A DNA stretch of 64,000 nucleotides from Candidatus Phycosocius spiralis (GTDB taxonomy: Bacteria; Pseudomonadota; Alphaproteobacteria; Caulobacterales; Aquidulcibacteraceae): contig NZ_BPFZ01000002.1 of assembly GCF_030158815.1 (NCBI RefSeq), positions 62,001 to 126,000 of the forward strand, written 5' to 3'. Both the position numbers and the translations under genes were made by a program. This document shows, one piece after another, positions 28,188-37,680 of the stretch (the first letter of the stretch is position 1; each line of letters opens with the position of its first letter). The notes under the pieces are model-generated. The model was not told the origin of the DNA. It saw only the letters and a program-made list of their open reading frames with translations, and did no database searches.

Positions 28188-29273
28188 TTAGCGCAGTTTC
28201 AATGTGGTAAGGCCAATCAGGGCCAGAACTGTGGCAATGATCCAAAAACGAATCACGACGGTAGGCTCACTCCAACCCATTTTCTCAAAGTGGTGGTGGA
28301 TTGGGGCCATACGGAACACCCGCTTACCGGTGAGCTTAAAGCTTGCAACCTGCACAATGACCGATACAAGTTCGAGTACAAATAAGCCACCCACAATGGC
28401 CAGAACAAATTCATGCTTACTGGCAACGGCGGTTACGCCTAAAAGCCCACCCAGCGCCAAGGAGCCCGTATCACCCATAAAAATTTGTGCCGGTGGCGCG
28501 TTCCACCACAAAAAGCCTAAGCCCGCGCCCAAAACCGCTCCAAGAATGATCGCAATTTCACCCACACCTTGGACAAAATGGAGCTGGAGATAATTGGCAA
28601 ATACAAAATTGCCCACCAAGTAAACGATCAGACCAAAAGTTGCCGAAGCAATCATCACAGGCATAATGGCGAGACCATCAAGACCGTCTGTCATGTTCAC
28701 CGCATTGCCAAACCCAACCACGACAATCATGCCGAAGATGAAACTAGCCCATCCCAAATTGAGCAACAGGTCCTTGAAGAAAGGAAAGGCGATGGAGGTA
28801 CCAAAGCCTAGGGGTGCATTATCCCCACGGTTTTGGAGTTGAGCAATGTAATATATGGCGAGGAAGGCAATGATAAACTCTCCAGCGAGCCGCAGAAGTG
28901 AAGATACTCCATCGGTTTTTTGCTTCGACACTTTTGCAAAATCGTCCAAGAACCCGATCAGGCCATAACCGGCCGTAACGCCCAAAACGACCCAAACATA
29001 GGAATTATGGAGGTCAGCCCATAAAAATGAACTTATAAAAACACTCAATAAGATCATTACGCCGCCCATTGTGGGGGTACCTGCTTTGATGAAATGACTT
29101 TCTGGTCCGTCGGAACGAATGGGCTGGCCCTTGCCTTGACGGATCCGCAACCAACCAATCATAGGCTTGCCAAAGACAAACAAGATCAAAGCCGCCGTCA
29201 CCACAGCGCCAGCGGTGCGAAAAGTCAGATAAGTGAATATATTGAAATGGGGGTGCATCAATTCATAGAGCAT
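28188..29273 (-). CDS. mraY: Phospho-MurNAc-pentapeptide transferase MraY
   Basis: A 361-residue multi-pass membrane enzyme making lipid I from undecaprenyl phosphate. Catalytic and signature motifs are [30 protein letters not shown] and [15 protein letters not shown]. The ATG at 29273 overlaps the murF stop by one base (TGATG), so the pair is translationally coupled; a TTG stands one codon before. Confidence 0.96.
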   Translation of the reverse strand: MLYELMHPHFNIFTYLTFRTAGAVVTAALILFVFGKPMIGWLRIRQGKGQPIRSDGPESHFIKAGTPTMGGVMILLSVFISSFLWADLHNSYVWVVLGVTAGYGLIGFLDDFAKVSKQKTDGVSSLLRLAGEFIIAFLAIYYIAQLQNRGDNAPLGFGTSIAFPFFKDLLLNLGWASFIFGMIVVVGFGNAVNMTDGLDGLAIMPVMIASATFGLIVYLVGNFVFANYLQLHFVQGVGEIAIILGAVLGAGLGFLWWNAPPAQIFMGDTGSLALGGLLGVTAVASKHEFVLAIVGGLFVLELVSVIVQVASFKLTGKRVFRMAPIHHHFEKMGWSEPTVVIRFWIIATVLALIGLTTLKLR

Positions 29274-30676
29274 CAAAGATCTCCGGAGGTGGTTTCAAGC
29301 GCACTTAGCGCGCGAACAATTTCAGATATGCGCGATCCGTTTGAACCCTTGACCATAATGACATCGCCTGCGCGCGCAGCATTAGCAACAATGGGAGCCA
29401 ATTCTGAAGCTGTGGACGCATAGGCCCCACGTTGGCTAGGCAATAAGGCGTCCCACAAATGTTTCATACGGGTACCTGCACAAAAAACGAGATCAATCTT
29501 CGCCCGGGCAAGTTCGGTTGCCAAAGCACTATGAAACGCATCCTCAAGCACGCCCAATTCCAACATATCCCCCAAAACGGCCAAGCGGCGCGTGCCAGAC
29601 CGGCCTGCCAAGGTTGCAATCGCCCCAGCCATGGAAGTTGGGTTTGCATTATAAGCTTCATCTACCAGGACAAAAAATTCTCCCGGTGCCAAAAAAATCG
29701 GACGCGATATGCCCCGGCCATCCATCGCACCAAATTGCGATAAAGCCATGGCAGAGGCTTCACCATCGCCCCCCGCTAGTACAGCCAAAGTTAAGGCGCA
29801 TAAGCCATTATGAATCCAATGGTCACCAGGCTCTTTGATGTGCCATTGAAAAGATTGACCCATGATGGTGGCCGTTACACGACGTTCTGCCCCGATTGTA
29901 TCAATGCCAACCACATGTGCATCCAAGTGCTGACTGGTGCCAAAGGTAACAAGCTTGATACCATCACGGTCACGCGCACGGCTAGCCAAGCGCGCGGCAT
30001 AGGGATTATCACCGGGAATTACCGCCGTGCCACCTGGATCGAGGCCTAGGAAGATCTCGGCCTTAGCATCGGCAATGCCCGCTTCATCGTCAAAATGCTC
30101 AATATGTACAGGGGCAATGGTAGTAATAGCAGCGATGTGGGGCCGAACTTGGGGGGCGAGGCGGGCAATCTCTCCGCCATGGTTCATGCCAATTTCAAAG
30201 ACACCAAAGCGTGCATCGGCAGGCATACGGGCCAAAGTCAAGGGCACACCCCAATGATTATTATAAGATTTCACCGAAAAATGGGTTTTGGCCGTTTGGG
30301 CTAAGGCTGCGGCTGTCATTTCCTTAACTGTGGTCTTGCCGACCGAACCTGTGATCGCAACTCGTTTTGCAATCACATTGCGCCGGCGCGCTTGAGTTGC
30401 GAGGTTTTCGAGGGCTAAAAGCGTATCAGGAACGATTAAAAGTGGCGCATCGGCGTCCGCGCAACTGGGATCAACCACCATGGCAGCACCCGCCCCTGCA
30501 GCAAGCGCCGCGCTTACAAAACTATGCCCATCGCGCTTGGCTTTCAAGGCAACAAAAAGATCGCCAGGCTCAACCGCTCGGCTATCGATGCAGACGCCAT
30601 GTGTTACCCATGTCCCTTGAGCCTTTCCACCCACTGCCAGGGCGGCTTGCGCCGAAGTCCAAAGCGGCTCAGTCAA
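29273..30676 (-). CDS. murF: UDP-MurNAc-tripeptide D-Ala-D-Ala ligase MurF
   Basis: A 467-residue ligase completing the pentapeptide. The ATP site is [13 protein letters not shown], and [10 protein letters not shown] and NANPTSM are typical. No ATG fits: the plausible starts are TTG 30676, with GGAGGT 4 bases upstream and overlapping the murE stop, or GTG 30688. I prefer TTG because of the ribosome site; the first residues ([13 protein letters not shown]) then begin directly at the conserved domain. Confidence 0.94.
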   Translation of the reverse strand: MTEPLWTSAQAALAVGGKAQGTWVTHGVCIDSRAVEPGDLFVALKAKRDGHSFVSAALAAGAGAAMVVDPSCADADAPLLIVPDTLLALENLATQARRRNVIAKRVAITGSVGKTTVKEMTAAALAQTAKTHFSVKSYNNHWGVPLTLARMPADARFGVFEIGMNHGGEIARLAPQVRPHIAAITTIAPVHIEHFDDEAGIADAKAEIFLGLDPGGTAVIPGDNPYAARLASRARDRDGIKLVTFGTSQHLDAHVVGIDTIGAERRVTATIMGQSFQWHIKEPGDHWIHNGLCALTLAVLAGGDGEASAMALSQFGAMDGRGISRPIFLAPGEFFVLVDEAYNANPTSMAGAIATLAGRSGTRRLAVLGDMLELGVLEDAFHSALATELARAKIDLVFCAGTRMKHLWDALLPSQRGAYASTASELAPIVANAARAGDVIMVKGSNGSRISEIVRALSALETTSGDL

Positions 30677-32120
30677 GGTGACCTCCACCCGCCAGCAAAG
30701 CACGCGCAGCCTCTTCTTGATCCGAGAAAGGCAGGATTTGACCTTGCACGCATTGACCGATTTCATGACCCTTGCCTGCGATCAATAGGCAATCACCCTT
30801 GTTCAAAAGCTTTACGGCATGGGCTATCGCCTCGCCGCGATCACCAATCTCCTCAGCTTCAGGGCACCCGACCATTACTTCACGGCGAATGATTTGAGCA
30901 TCCTCAGTACGAGGGTTATCGTCGGTGACAATCACCACATCGGCAAATTTGGCGGCCAATGCCCCCATCAGTGGCCGCTTGCCCTTGTCACGGTCGCCGC
31001 CGCAGCCAAACACCAATACCACGCGACCTGGCGCATGTGGGCGCGCGGCACGTAATAGAACATCGAGCCCATCTGGCGTGTGCGCATAATCGACAAACAC
31101 ATGGGCACCTTGCGCCGTTGCCCCAATATGCTCCATCCGGCCTTTGACGGTTTTAAGGGTGCTAAGCGCCTCAAACACAGTGCTGGGGGCTTCACCCAGT
31201 ACCAAAGCAAAGCCTGCTGCCATAACCGCATTGAGGGCCTGAAACTCCCCAATCAATGGGATTTCAACGGGATAAGTTTTGCTGCCATAACGCAAATCGA
31301 CGCGCTGACTGGCAGGTTTTGGCCATAATTCCTCGATCTTTAGGAAATCCCCGCGCCAGCCGACAAGCTTAAGATCAAGCCCCTTAGCTTTGGCGCAGGC
31401 TTCAAACGCAGGCGCTTCAGCTGCGTCAGCATTGACGATGGCAGGCTGACCTGCGTGGAGGAGATCTTCAAATAACCGCAGTTTGGCCTGACGATAAGCC
31501 GCCATGCTGCCGTGATAATCAAGATGGTCTTGGGTGAGATTGGAAAAGCCTGCCGCCGTCAATCTGACCCCATGCATCCGGCGCTGATCCAAAGCGTGGG
31601 AAGAGCTTTCCATCGCAACATGGGTGATGCCTTCACCCGCTAAGCTTTGGAGAGTAGCATGCAGCGCAATCGGGTCTGGCGTCGTAAAACCTAAATCGAT
31701 GCGACCTTTAGGACCAATTGCCCCCAAAGTCCCAACACTGGCAGCCATTCTACCCGCATGGGTCCAAATCTGACGCAAAAAATCAACTGTTGAGCTTTTG
31801 CCATTGGTGCCTGTAATGGCAACAATGGTTGCGGGCTGGATCGGGTAAAACTTAGAAGCAACGCATGCAAGCGACATTCTCGGTGTTGCGTCTTCAACAA
31901 TAGGTACACCACATGCGGCAAGACCTGGGGCTGCCAAAATGGCAACCGCCCCTGCTTTCACCGCTTGGGCAACATAATCGCGGCCGTCGCGCTTGATGCC
32001 GGTTAAAGCCACAAACAAGTCACCAGGCTTGGTTGTGCGGCTGTCAGAGGAAAGGCCTGAAATCTCGATATTGGCACCAGGGTGGCCAGCTTCAAGAGGC
32101 AGGAGATCGGAGAGTTTCAT
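30669..32120 (-). CDS. murE: UDP-MurNAc-dipeptide diaminopimelate ligase MurE
   Basis: A 483-residue ligase adding the third residue. The ATP site is ITGTNGKSSTVDF. The motif DDNPRTED contains DNPR, which marks the meso-diaminopimelate-adding enzymes rather than lysine-adding ones. The start overlaps the ftsI stop (ATGA, 32117-32120), and the end overlaps the murF start. Confidence 0.96.
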   Translation of the reverse strand: MKLSDLLPLEAGHPGANIEISGLSSDSRTTKPGDLFVALTGIKRDGRDYVAQAVKAGAVAILAAPGLAACGVPIVEDATPRMSLACVASKFYPIQPATIVAITGTNGKSSTVDFLRQIWTHAGRMAASVGTLGAIGPKGRIDLGFTTPDPIALHATLQSLAGEGITHVAMESSSHALDQRRMHGVRLTAAGFSNLTQDHLDYHGSMAAYRQAKLRLFEDLLHAGQPAIVNADAAEAPAFEACAKAKGLDLKLVGWRGDFLKIEELWPKPASQRVDLRYGSKTYPVEIPLIGEFQALNAVMAAGFALVLGEAPSTVFEALSTLKTVKGRMEHIGATAQGAHVFVDYAHTPDGLDVLLRAARPHAPGRVVLVFGCGGDRDKGKRPLMGALAAKFADVVIVTDDNPRTEDAQIIRREVMVGCPEAEEIGDRGEAIAHAVKLLNKGDCLLIAGKGHEIGQCVQGQILPFSDQEEAARALLAGGGHLD

Positions 32121-33787
32121 GGTTCGCTCTGCGCCAATGTACGGGTGGGTTCAATCCCCAATAATGGGGCAGAGCGCGCGACAATGCGCGAAATGGACGG
32201 GGCGGCTGCATAAGCTGCGGTGGCGACATTGCCAGTCTGTTGCGAACCTTTGGGCTCATCAAGCAAAAAAACAATCGCGTAACGAGGGTCATGGGCCGGA
32301 AAAGTGCCAGCAAAGCTCGACACCCGCCGGTTCGCATCATAGCCATTGGGACCGGCTTTTTCAGCTGTGCCGGTTTTGCCTGCAACTTCATAACCTAAAG
32401 CCTCGGCATTACGTCCTGTCCCACCTGTGACGACTTCACGCATAAGCTTGATCAAGGTGGTTGAGGTTTGTGGGCTGATAACAGTTTGGCTTTCAACCGG
32501 GAGTGTTGGATCACGCGCGATAAAGGTAGGACGAACATAATGTCCGCCATTGCACAAGGCCGCATAAGCTGCTGCAACCGCCATGGGTGAGACAGCAATG
32601 CCATGCCCGAAACTTGCTGTAGCTGCTGAAATCTCACTCCATTTTCCAGGTAAGAGTGGACGGGCATTTTCAAGCAATTCCCCACCTGGAGCTTCCATCA
32701 AGCCTAAACGACCAAAAAACTCCAGCAGCCGCGGGGCACCAACAGTGCGGGCGATACGAACAGTTCCAATGTTCGAGGAATGGGCCAATATTTCAGCCAC
32801 TGAAACAATTCTATTCATCGCATGGAAATCTGAAATGAATTCCCTACCAATCCGCATGGGCGCTCGTGCGTCAAACACGGTATCCGGGGTGATCACCTTA
32901 TCTTCTAAGCCAATTGCTACGGTGAATACTTTAAACGTTGAGCCCATCTCAAAGCGTGAGTTTGTCACGCGGTTGTTTTGTTGATCAGGTGTGTTGGCTT
33001 CTGGTCTATTGGGATCCATAAAGGGCCAAGATGCACTGGCGATCACCTCACCTGTTTTAATGTCCAGCATAATAGCTGCCCCGCCAATTGCACCAAAAGC
33101 TGTGGCAGCTTGGCCCAACTCATGTTCGACCAGATATTGCACCCTCATATCCAAGGATAAGCGAACCTTATCACCGTCCGACCCAGTAGTGAGGCGATCA
33201 TTCAGCGCGCGCTCAATCCCGTTAATCCCTGACCCATCAGGATGCATAGAGCCGATCACATGCCCACCATAATGACCCATAGGATAAATGCGTTCAGACT
33301 CTTCAACAAATTCTAAGCCTGGTTGCGCCAATTCCCATACCGCCTGCTTCTGTTTGGGCGTGAGCCGGCGTTGTATCCAGACAAAGCGAGATCGGCTGGA
33401 AAGCTTTGTGATTAAGCTAGCTTCATCCATATCCGGAAACACGGTGCGCAGCGCGCGCGCGGTCTCCACCGGATCCCAGACCCGTTTGGGGTCGGCATAG
33501 AGTGAATGGGCGACCAAGGACGTCGCTAATAGCTGACCGTTTCGATCCACAATATCGGCCCGCTTGGAGGGGGGGGTTGCTTCGGCGCGCGCCGCAGTGG
33601 CGGCTTCATCAACGGGACGAAACAACCCGATCTGTATCGCCCGCAAACTCAACACGCCAAAGCCCGCACAAAAGGCGACGGCCAGTGCAATGGTGCGACC
33701 CCTCATGGTCCCGATCCCGCCTTGATCGCGAGGAACCGGGCGCGGCCAATCATAAATGACTTCAGGGGTGATCCGCGGACTCTTCAT
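32117..33787 (-). CDS. ftsI: Septal transpeptidase FtsI (PBP3)
   Basis: A 556-residue class B penicillin-binding protein that crosslinks septal peptidoglycan with FtsW. A short cytosolic tail and one membrane helix (TIALAVAFCAGFGVLSLRAI) lead into the pedestal. The transpeptidase domain has S-x-x-K in MGSTFKVFTVA, SSN in AHSSNIGT and KTGT in VAGKTGTAEK. Both ends overlap neighbours by ATGA. Confidence 0.96.
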   Translation of the reverse strand: MKSPRITPEVIYDWPRPVPRDQGGIGTMRGRTIALAVAFCAGFGVLSLRAIQIGLFRPVDEAATAARAEATPPSKRADIVDRNGQLLATSLVAHSLYADPKRVWDPVETARALRTVFPDMDEASLITKLSSRSRFVWIQRRLTPKQKQAVWELAQPGLEFVEESERIYPMGHYGGHVIGSMHPDGSGINGIERALNDRLTTGSDGDKVRLSLDMRVQYLVEHELGQAATAFGAIGGAAIMLDIKTGEVIASASWPFMDPNRPEANTPDQQNNRVTNSRFEMGSTFKVFTVAIGLEDKVITPDTVFDARAPMRIGREFISDFHAMNRIVSVAEILAHSSNIGTVRIARTVGAPRLLEFFGRLGLMEAPGGELLENARPLLPGKWSEISAATASFGHGIAVSPMAVAAAYAALCNGGHYVRPTFIARDPTLPVESQTVISPQTSTTLIKLMREVVTGGTGRNAEALGYEVAGKTGTAEKAGPNGYDANRRVSSFAGTFPAHDPRYAIVFLLDEPKGSQQTGNVATAAYAAAPSISRIVARSAPLLGIEPTRTLAQSEP

Positions 33788-34137
33788 CGCGATGCTTCAG
33801 CAATTGGTTTAGAAGTGACTGGGACCTTTTCAGGTGTTTCTGCGTTCATTGGCAAGGGCACGAGCTGATCGAGTTGCTCTATCGTCGCGATACGATCAGC
33901 AGCAATAGGTTCTAAATTAAGTTGGCCGATTGCCGCCGTCTCCAATCGATCAGGACGCTCGATAAAGGCAAGCTCAGCTTCTAAGGTTCGCACTTGGCGA
34001 CGTTCGGCTTCCACTTCACCTTGCAATTGGATCACCTGCTCGCGGACCGTTTGAGCTTCTGACTTGGCCCAATAGAGCGCAAAGGCAAGTGCAACAAGAC
34101 CGGCAAAGCCGAACAGATGTGCGCGGGTCAGGCTCAT
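33784..34137 (-). CDS. ftsL: Cell division protein FtsL
   Basis: A 117-residue bitopic protein: a short N-terminus, one membrane helix (LFGFAGLVALAFALYW) and a periplasmic coiled-coil (AQTVREQVIQLQGEVEAERR onward). With FtsB it activates FtsWI. Sequence conservation is low, so position between rsmH and ftsI carries much of the call. Both ends overlap neighbours by ATGA. Confidence 0.88.
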   Translation of the reverse strand: MSLTRAHLFGFAGLVALAFALYWAKSEAQTVREQVIQLQGEVEAERRQVRTLEAELAFIERPDRLETAAIGQLNLEPIAADRIATIEQLDQLVPLPMNAETPEKVPVTSKPIAEASR

Positions 34138-35111
34138 GCTACCCTCTTTATTTGCGTCAATGGCGGAACCCCAGACAGGCCAGTCACATGGCTTGGGAGC
34201 GCGGGCGCGCTTGTACGGATCGCAGCTCTAAGCTTCGCTGAGCGCGAGCGTGGGTTTTGCGCAATCTCCCGATCACTCGCCCGAACCACCTTTTTGTGGA
34301 TCAGGCTAAAGCTAGGGGCGGGACCGTTTTTTCTGGGGGTGTGGCGCGATCCGGTCACTTCCTTGCTGCGCTCATTAAAGAAGATCTTGACGACCCGATC
34401 TTCGAGTGAGTGAAAGGTAACCACCACCAAGCGCCCGCCTTCAGGCAGTTTTTCTTCCGCAGCAGTCAAAGCCATCTCCAATTCGCCAATCTCGTCGTTG
34501 ACATAGATGCGTAGCGCTTGAAACACGCGGGTGGCGGGGTGGATGTGATCCTTATGTTTATGGCCGATCACACGCGAAACCACGCCTGCTAATTCGGACG
34601 TGCGCAGATAAGGTGTAATTAGCCGGTCGGTAGCAATGGCGCGCGCAATGCGGCGGGCCTCGCGCTCCTCACCATAAAAATGAAACAGCCGACTAAGTTC
34701 TGCTTCACTGAGCTGTGCAATCACGTCGGCCGCACTTGGGCCATCGGTGCCCATGCGCATATCAAGGGGCCCGTCTTGCATGAATGAGAAACCGCGTTCA
34801 GCTTGATCGATCTGAAAAGACGACACGCCAATGTCGAGCACCACGGCGTCGAAAGGCCGACCTAAAGCTGCCAATTGCGAAAATTTTGTCTCAACCATCG
34901 TAAAACGATCTGGCATTTGCGCCGCCAAGGCCATACCGCGCGCAACGGCATCCTTATCGCGGTCGAGCCCAATGACTTGACATGGTGCTGCGGCTAGTAT
35001 CGCGTGCGTATAGCCCCCGCCACCAAAAGTACCATCCACAATGACTTGCCCGGCCCGTGGCGATAAAGCGTCCAGCACTTCTTGCATCATGACGGGCTGA
35101 TGACCACTCAT
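34134..35111 (-). CDS. rsmH: 16S rRNA (cytosine-1402-N4) methyltransferase RsmH
   Basis: A 325-residue SAM-dependent methyltransferase (MraW). Marks: HQPVMMQEVLDAL at the start, DGTFGGGGYTHAIL (SAM site), LDIGVSSFQIDQAERGFSF and VVTFHSLEDRVVK. Modifies the ribosomal P site. Stop-start overlaps couple it to mraZ upstream and ftsL downstream. Confidence 0.96.
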   Translation of the reverse strand: MSGHQPVMMQEVLDALSPRAGQVIVDGTFGGGGYTHAILAAAPCQVIGLDRDKDAVARGMALAAQMPDRFTMVETKFSQLAALGRPFDAVVLDIGVSSFQIDQAERGFSFMQDGPLDMRMGTDGPSAADVIAQLSEAELSRLFHFYGEEREARRIARAIATDRLITPYLRTSELAGVVSRVIGHKHKDHIHPATRVFQALRIYVNDEIGELEMALTAAEEKLPEGGRLVVVTFHSLEDRVVKIFFNERSKEVTGSRHTPRKNGPAPSFSLIHKKVVRASDREIAQNPRSRSAKLRAAIRTSAPALPSHVTGLSGVPPLTQIKRVA

Positions 35112-35590
35112 GGCGTATAGGCCTCGCGGACTTTTTTGCGCGCCATGGCAAAAATTCGCGCCTTGGTCTGGACGGTTTTATCGCGCGCCGCTTGGGCCAT
35201 GCTAATGGCCACTTCAGGACTGGTGATCCGAAAATAGGGCCCAAGCCCGATGAAATTCACGCGCTCACTAAGCGCTGCATGCGCCACAAAGCTCTCAGGC
35301 AAGACCATGCGGCCCGCACTGTCTAATGTCAATTTTCTCGAACCGCCCAGGATCGCCAAGGTCGCGGCCTCTGCCACATCGGGATCGTCTTGCGCTAATT
35401 CTTCGGCAGACTGCGACAGGGCCGCGATGAATGCATCATCCCCGCCCTCCAGCCAAGCGCCTTCCCCAGGCCAAACACGTACATGATCACTTGGCTCTGC
35501 CCCAATTTTAAGGCTGGAACGGAAGTCCGCAGGCAAGGTTACCCGCCTTTTGTCATCCAGTCCTGCATCATAGGTTGAAACAAAGCGCAT
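35108..35590 (-). CDS. mraZ: Transcriptional regulator MraZ
   Basis: A 160-residue protein with two AbrB-like MraZ repeats (DAGLDDKRRVTLPADFR and LDSAGRMVLPESF). MraZ rings bind TGGG repeats in their own promoter and repress the dcw operon. It is the first gene of the cluster, with GAGGG about 5 bases before the ATG. I did not find the usual regular TGGG direct-repeat array upstream. Confidence 0.94.
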   Translation of the reverse strand: MRFVSTYDAGLDDKRRVTLPADFRSSLKIGAEPSDHVRVWPGEGAWLEGGDDAFIAALSQSAEELAQDDPDVAEAATLAILGGSRKLTLDSAGRMVLPESFVAHAALSERVNFIGLGPYFRITSPEVAISMAQAARDKTVQTKARIFAMARKKVREAYTP

Positions 35591-35636
35591 CTAGCCCTCA
35601 CACTCTCATCGCGTAAGGGATATCATGGGAATTAGA

Positions 35637-35649
35637 CCCATTCAATGGG
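35637..35649. promoter_or_regulatory. Small palindrome upstream of mraZ
   Basis: CCCATTCAATGGG, a perfect palindrome around one base, 47 bases before mraZ, with a further ATGGG at about 35625. The TGGG cores could relate to MraZ binding, but orientation alternates instead of repeating directly. Confidence 0.3.
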
Positions 35650-35841
35650 AAATTATGGATATAACTGGAGAGAATTCCAAAATAAGGATTAAGAAGCTGC
35701 TAAAATGAATAACCCACCACCTTTAAGAGGCAGCGGGTCCATTCCGATCAGAGAACCTAAGCGGGGCTAGGCGCTTGTTTTTATGCGGGCAAAGTCCACG
35801 CAGAGCCCGGCAATTCGCCCATGGTTTGGGCCCAAAGGCGT

Positions 35842-35880
35842 TTATGCAACATGAAGGGCGCGCAATTGCTTGATTGCAGC
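35842..35880 (-). repeat. Left copy of a 39-bp direct repeat, remnant of a phosphatase 3' end
   Basis: 36 of 39 bases match 36549-36587. Read on the minus strand it encodes AAIKQLRALHVA and a stop, matching AAIKQLRALYVA at the end of the neighbouring phosphatase. Two of the three differences are synonymous. The 5' part of this copy is absent; a REP hairpin takes its place. Confidence 0.85.
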
Positions 35881-35895
35881 AATGCGCTCCGCGCC

Positions 35896-35923
35896 GTAGG
35901 GTGCATTCCGTAAGGAATGCACC
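35896..35923 (+). repeat. REP hairpin, left
   Basis: GTAG (35896-35899) followed by arms GGTGCATTCC and GGAATGCACC around GTAA. A 5' GTAG beside a hairpin is the classic layout of REPs recognised by RAYT transposases. Inverted relative to the right copy. Confidence 0.85.
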
Positions 35924-35966
35924 ATCCTAAACGACGGGCCAAGTTTATCGAGATCATCCATCGGCT

Positions 35967-36431
35967 TCATATATTCCTTCCATAAAAGCTTGAATACGGC
36001 CAATCTTCGATGGATTTTACCAGGCCATGGCGCACCGGGTTTGCGCGGATATACGCATAGTGATTTTCTAGATCGCGTTCGTCTCGAATTGCATGCTCCC
36101 AAAACCGCCGTTGCCAAAGGCCACGCTCACCTTTGCGTTGCCCTTTTGGAGCCTTAGCATGCGCCCCCATGGCGCGGGTGAAGTGTCGTTTGAGCAACGA
36201 CCAACGAAGCGCATAGTCATCGTCATCTGGCGGCAGCTTCCAAATACAGTGAATATGATCTGGTAAAACGACCCAAGCGGGGCTGGAAAACGGCCTGTGC
36301 GCCTTTGTGCACTGCCAAGCCATTTTAAGCTCCCCTATATGATCCACCAAAGTCGTGGCGCGCCGATCGGCAAGGCAAACCGTGAAGAAAAAGCACCCAC
36401 CTTCGATTTTGATCCGGCGATAGTTTGGCAT
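35967..36431 (-). CDS. REP-associated tyrosine transposase (RAYT, Y1/IS200-like)
   Basis: A 154-residue single-domain HUH nuclease. The HUH motif is LPDHIHCIW (HIH). The catalytic-tyrosine helix is NHYAYIRANPVRHGLV. The N-terminus NYRRIKIEGGCFFFTVCLAD and WPYSSFYG near the end are typical of RAYTs. Such enzymes bind and nick REP sequences beside the GTAG tetranucleotide and are usually domesticated single-copy genes. Key residues appear intact, so the protein may be active. Confidence 0.88.
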   Translation of the reverse strand: MPNYRRIKIEGGCFFFTVCLADRRATTLVDHIGELKMAWQCTKAHRPFSSPAWVVLPDHIHCIWKLPPDDDDYALRWSLLKRHFTRAMGAHAKAPKGQRKGERGLWQRRFWEHAIRDERDLENHYAYIRANPVRHGLVKSIEDWPYSSFYGRNI

Positions 36432-36498
36432 GGGTCGATATCATCATGAATTATGTCTTTGGTAAATGGTTACCTTTGGATGGTTCGGTCGTTAAATC

Positions 36499-36526
36499 GG
36501 TGCATTCCATAAGGAATGCACCCTAC
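36499..36526 (-). repeat. REP hairpin, right
   Basis: On the minus strand GTAG (36526-36523) precedes the same 10-bp arms around a TTAT loop. It ends 22 bases before the phosphatase stop. Confidence 0.85.
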
Positions 36527-36548
36527 GGCGCAGGGCGAGGTGCTGTGC

Positions 36549-36587
36549 TTATGCAACATAAAGGGCGCGCAACTGTTTGATTGCAGC
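36549..36587 (-). repeat. Right copy of the 39-bp direct repeat
   Basis: The last 12 codons and stop of the phosphatase gene, matched by 35842-35880 on the far side of the RAYT module. Confidence 0.85.
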
Positions 36588-37637
36588 GTCACTCAAACCA
36601 AAACGCTGCTTAACCAGACCGATTGGGCCGCCAAATTGTGTGTCCATTTGCGCTAAGGCCTTGCGCATAACCTCGGCATCGGACCCTAAAATGACCGTGG
36701 CAACTTCCGGCAGCAAGCGCGCGAACGGGCTGGTTTGGGCGGCCGTACCGGTTGGTGCACTGCCAGCCTGTTGGGCCAGATTCAAATAATAGGACACTGG
36801 CACATAGGTTTGGCTCAAAGCATAATCGGCAATAACCGTCTCCCGTCGGACGCCCAAAACAGACAGGATCAAGGCGCTGGCCACGCCTGTGCGATCCTTG
36901 CCAGCCGTACAATTGACCACCAGTGGGCCTTTGTTTTCCAGCATGCTGGCAAACATCTCTGTATATTGGGGTGCTAGCATCGTGGCGAAGTTCAGATAGA
37001 CCTCTGAAAATATGTTCACGGCTTCAGCGCGCGTTTTGGCCCGCAATAAGCTCGCGAGCGAGGATTGCATCTCATAATCATGCGCCAAGGTTTTGATCGC
37101 ATCGCTGGCCAGAAGCTGGCTGGGCTCACTGGTGCGCTCTTGCTGGCTGCGCAAGTCACAGATGATCGCAATGCCCAGTTGCGCCAAATACGAAATATCG
37201 CTGCGCGACAGATTGGACATAACGCCAGACCGGTAAAGCTTGCCCCATTTCACAGCCTGACCAGTTTGGGTTTGATACCCACCCAGATCGCGGAAATTGC
37301 GGCCGCATTGAAGGGGTAGCAAGCGTTCTGCGACCCGAACTTGGCGACCCCAGCCCGTGTCGATCAGGAAATAAGGCCGAGGGGTGGTTGGTGCTGCCAC
37401 CTCAGCTTGTCCGCCCCCCGCACCCTTGACCAAGGTGCGCATCAAAACAGCAGGCTTATCTGGGGCATCGGCGACCCGTAACGTGGCTTTCGCGGCCTTA
37501 TCCGACCAGTTTAGCCGAACTTTGCCAGCATCCAAGCGCACGGCTGTGGCTGTTATTGGGGTGGCAGCATCTGCCGCGACTGGCAGGCTAAGCGCACCTG
37601 CGCAGCCAGCACTGACGAGAAAGCTTCTACGATCCAT
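36549..37637 (-). CDS. Exported tyrosine-type phosphatase (CX5R)
   Basis: A 362-residue protein with a twin-arginine-like export signal (MDRRSFLVSAGCAGALSLPV). A roughly 90-residue N-terminal domain leads into a dual-specificity/tyrosine phosphatase domain starting at GRNFRDLGGYQT. The catalytic loop is NCTAGKDRTG (C-x5-R, Cys near 242). This is the Y_phosphatase3 type, which in bacteria includes lipid and phosphotyrosine phosphatases; the substrate is open. I chose the ATG 37637 over a TTG two codons earlier. It lies 43 bases after the TonB receptor, probably co-transcribed. Confidence 0.87.
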   Translation of the reverse strand: MDRRSFLVSAGCAGALSLPVAADAATPITATAVRLDAGKVRLNWSDKAAKATLRVADAPDKPAVLMRTLVKGAGGGQAEVAAPTTPRPYFLIDTGWGRQVRVAERLLPLQCGRNFRDLGGYQTQTGQAVKWGKLYRSGVMSNLSRSDISYLAQLGIAIICDLRSQQERTSEPSQLLASDAIKTLAHDYEMQSSLASLLRAKTRAEAVNIFSEVYLNFATMLAPQYTEMFASMLENKGPLVVNCTAGKDRTGVASALILSVLGVRRETVIADYALSQTYVPVSYYLNLAQQAGSAPTGTAAQTSPFARLLPEVATVILGSDAEVMRKALAQMDTQFGGPIGLVKQRFGLSDAAIKQLRALYVA

Positions 37638-37680
37638 GGCCAAATGCCTTTTTGAACAAGTGATGAGATATCAATACAAA

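Larger units (their letters stand above)
35896..36526 (-). mobile_element. REP-RAYT-REP module
   Basis: One RAYT gene flanked by two REP hairpins in inverted orientation, each with GTAG on its outer side and a shared GCGCC before the GTAG. This is the arrangement proposed as the mobile unit of RAYT systems. The module is framed by a 39-bp imperfect direct repeat (35842-35880, 36549-36587). Confidence 0.8.

Noticed and set aside
35591-35700. MraZ-binding direct repeats
   Set aside because: Only scattered and alternating TGGG cores are present, not the regular array that MraZ binds; kept as a weak palindrome only.
35842-36117. 91-codon open frame covering the left REP and part of the RAYT gene
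   Set aside because: Its C-terminal dozen residues are the phosphatase remnant, but the rest is antiphase RAYT and REP sequence, so it is not a gene.
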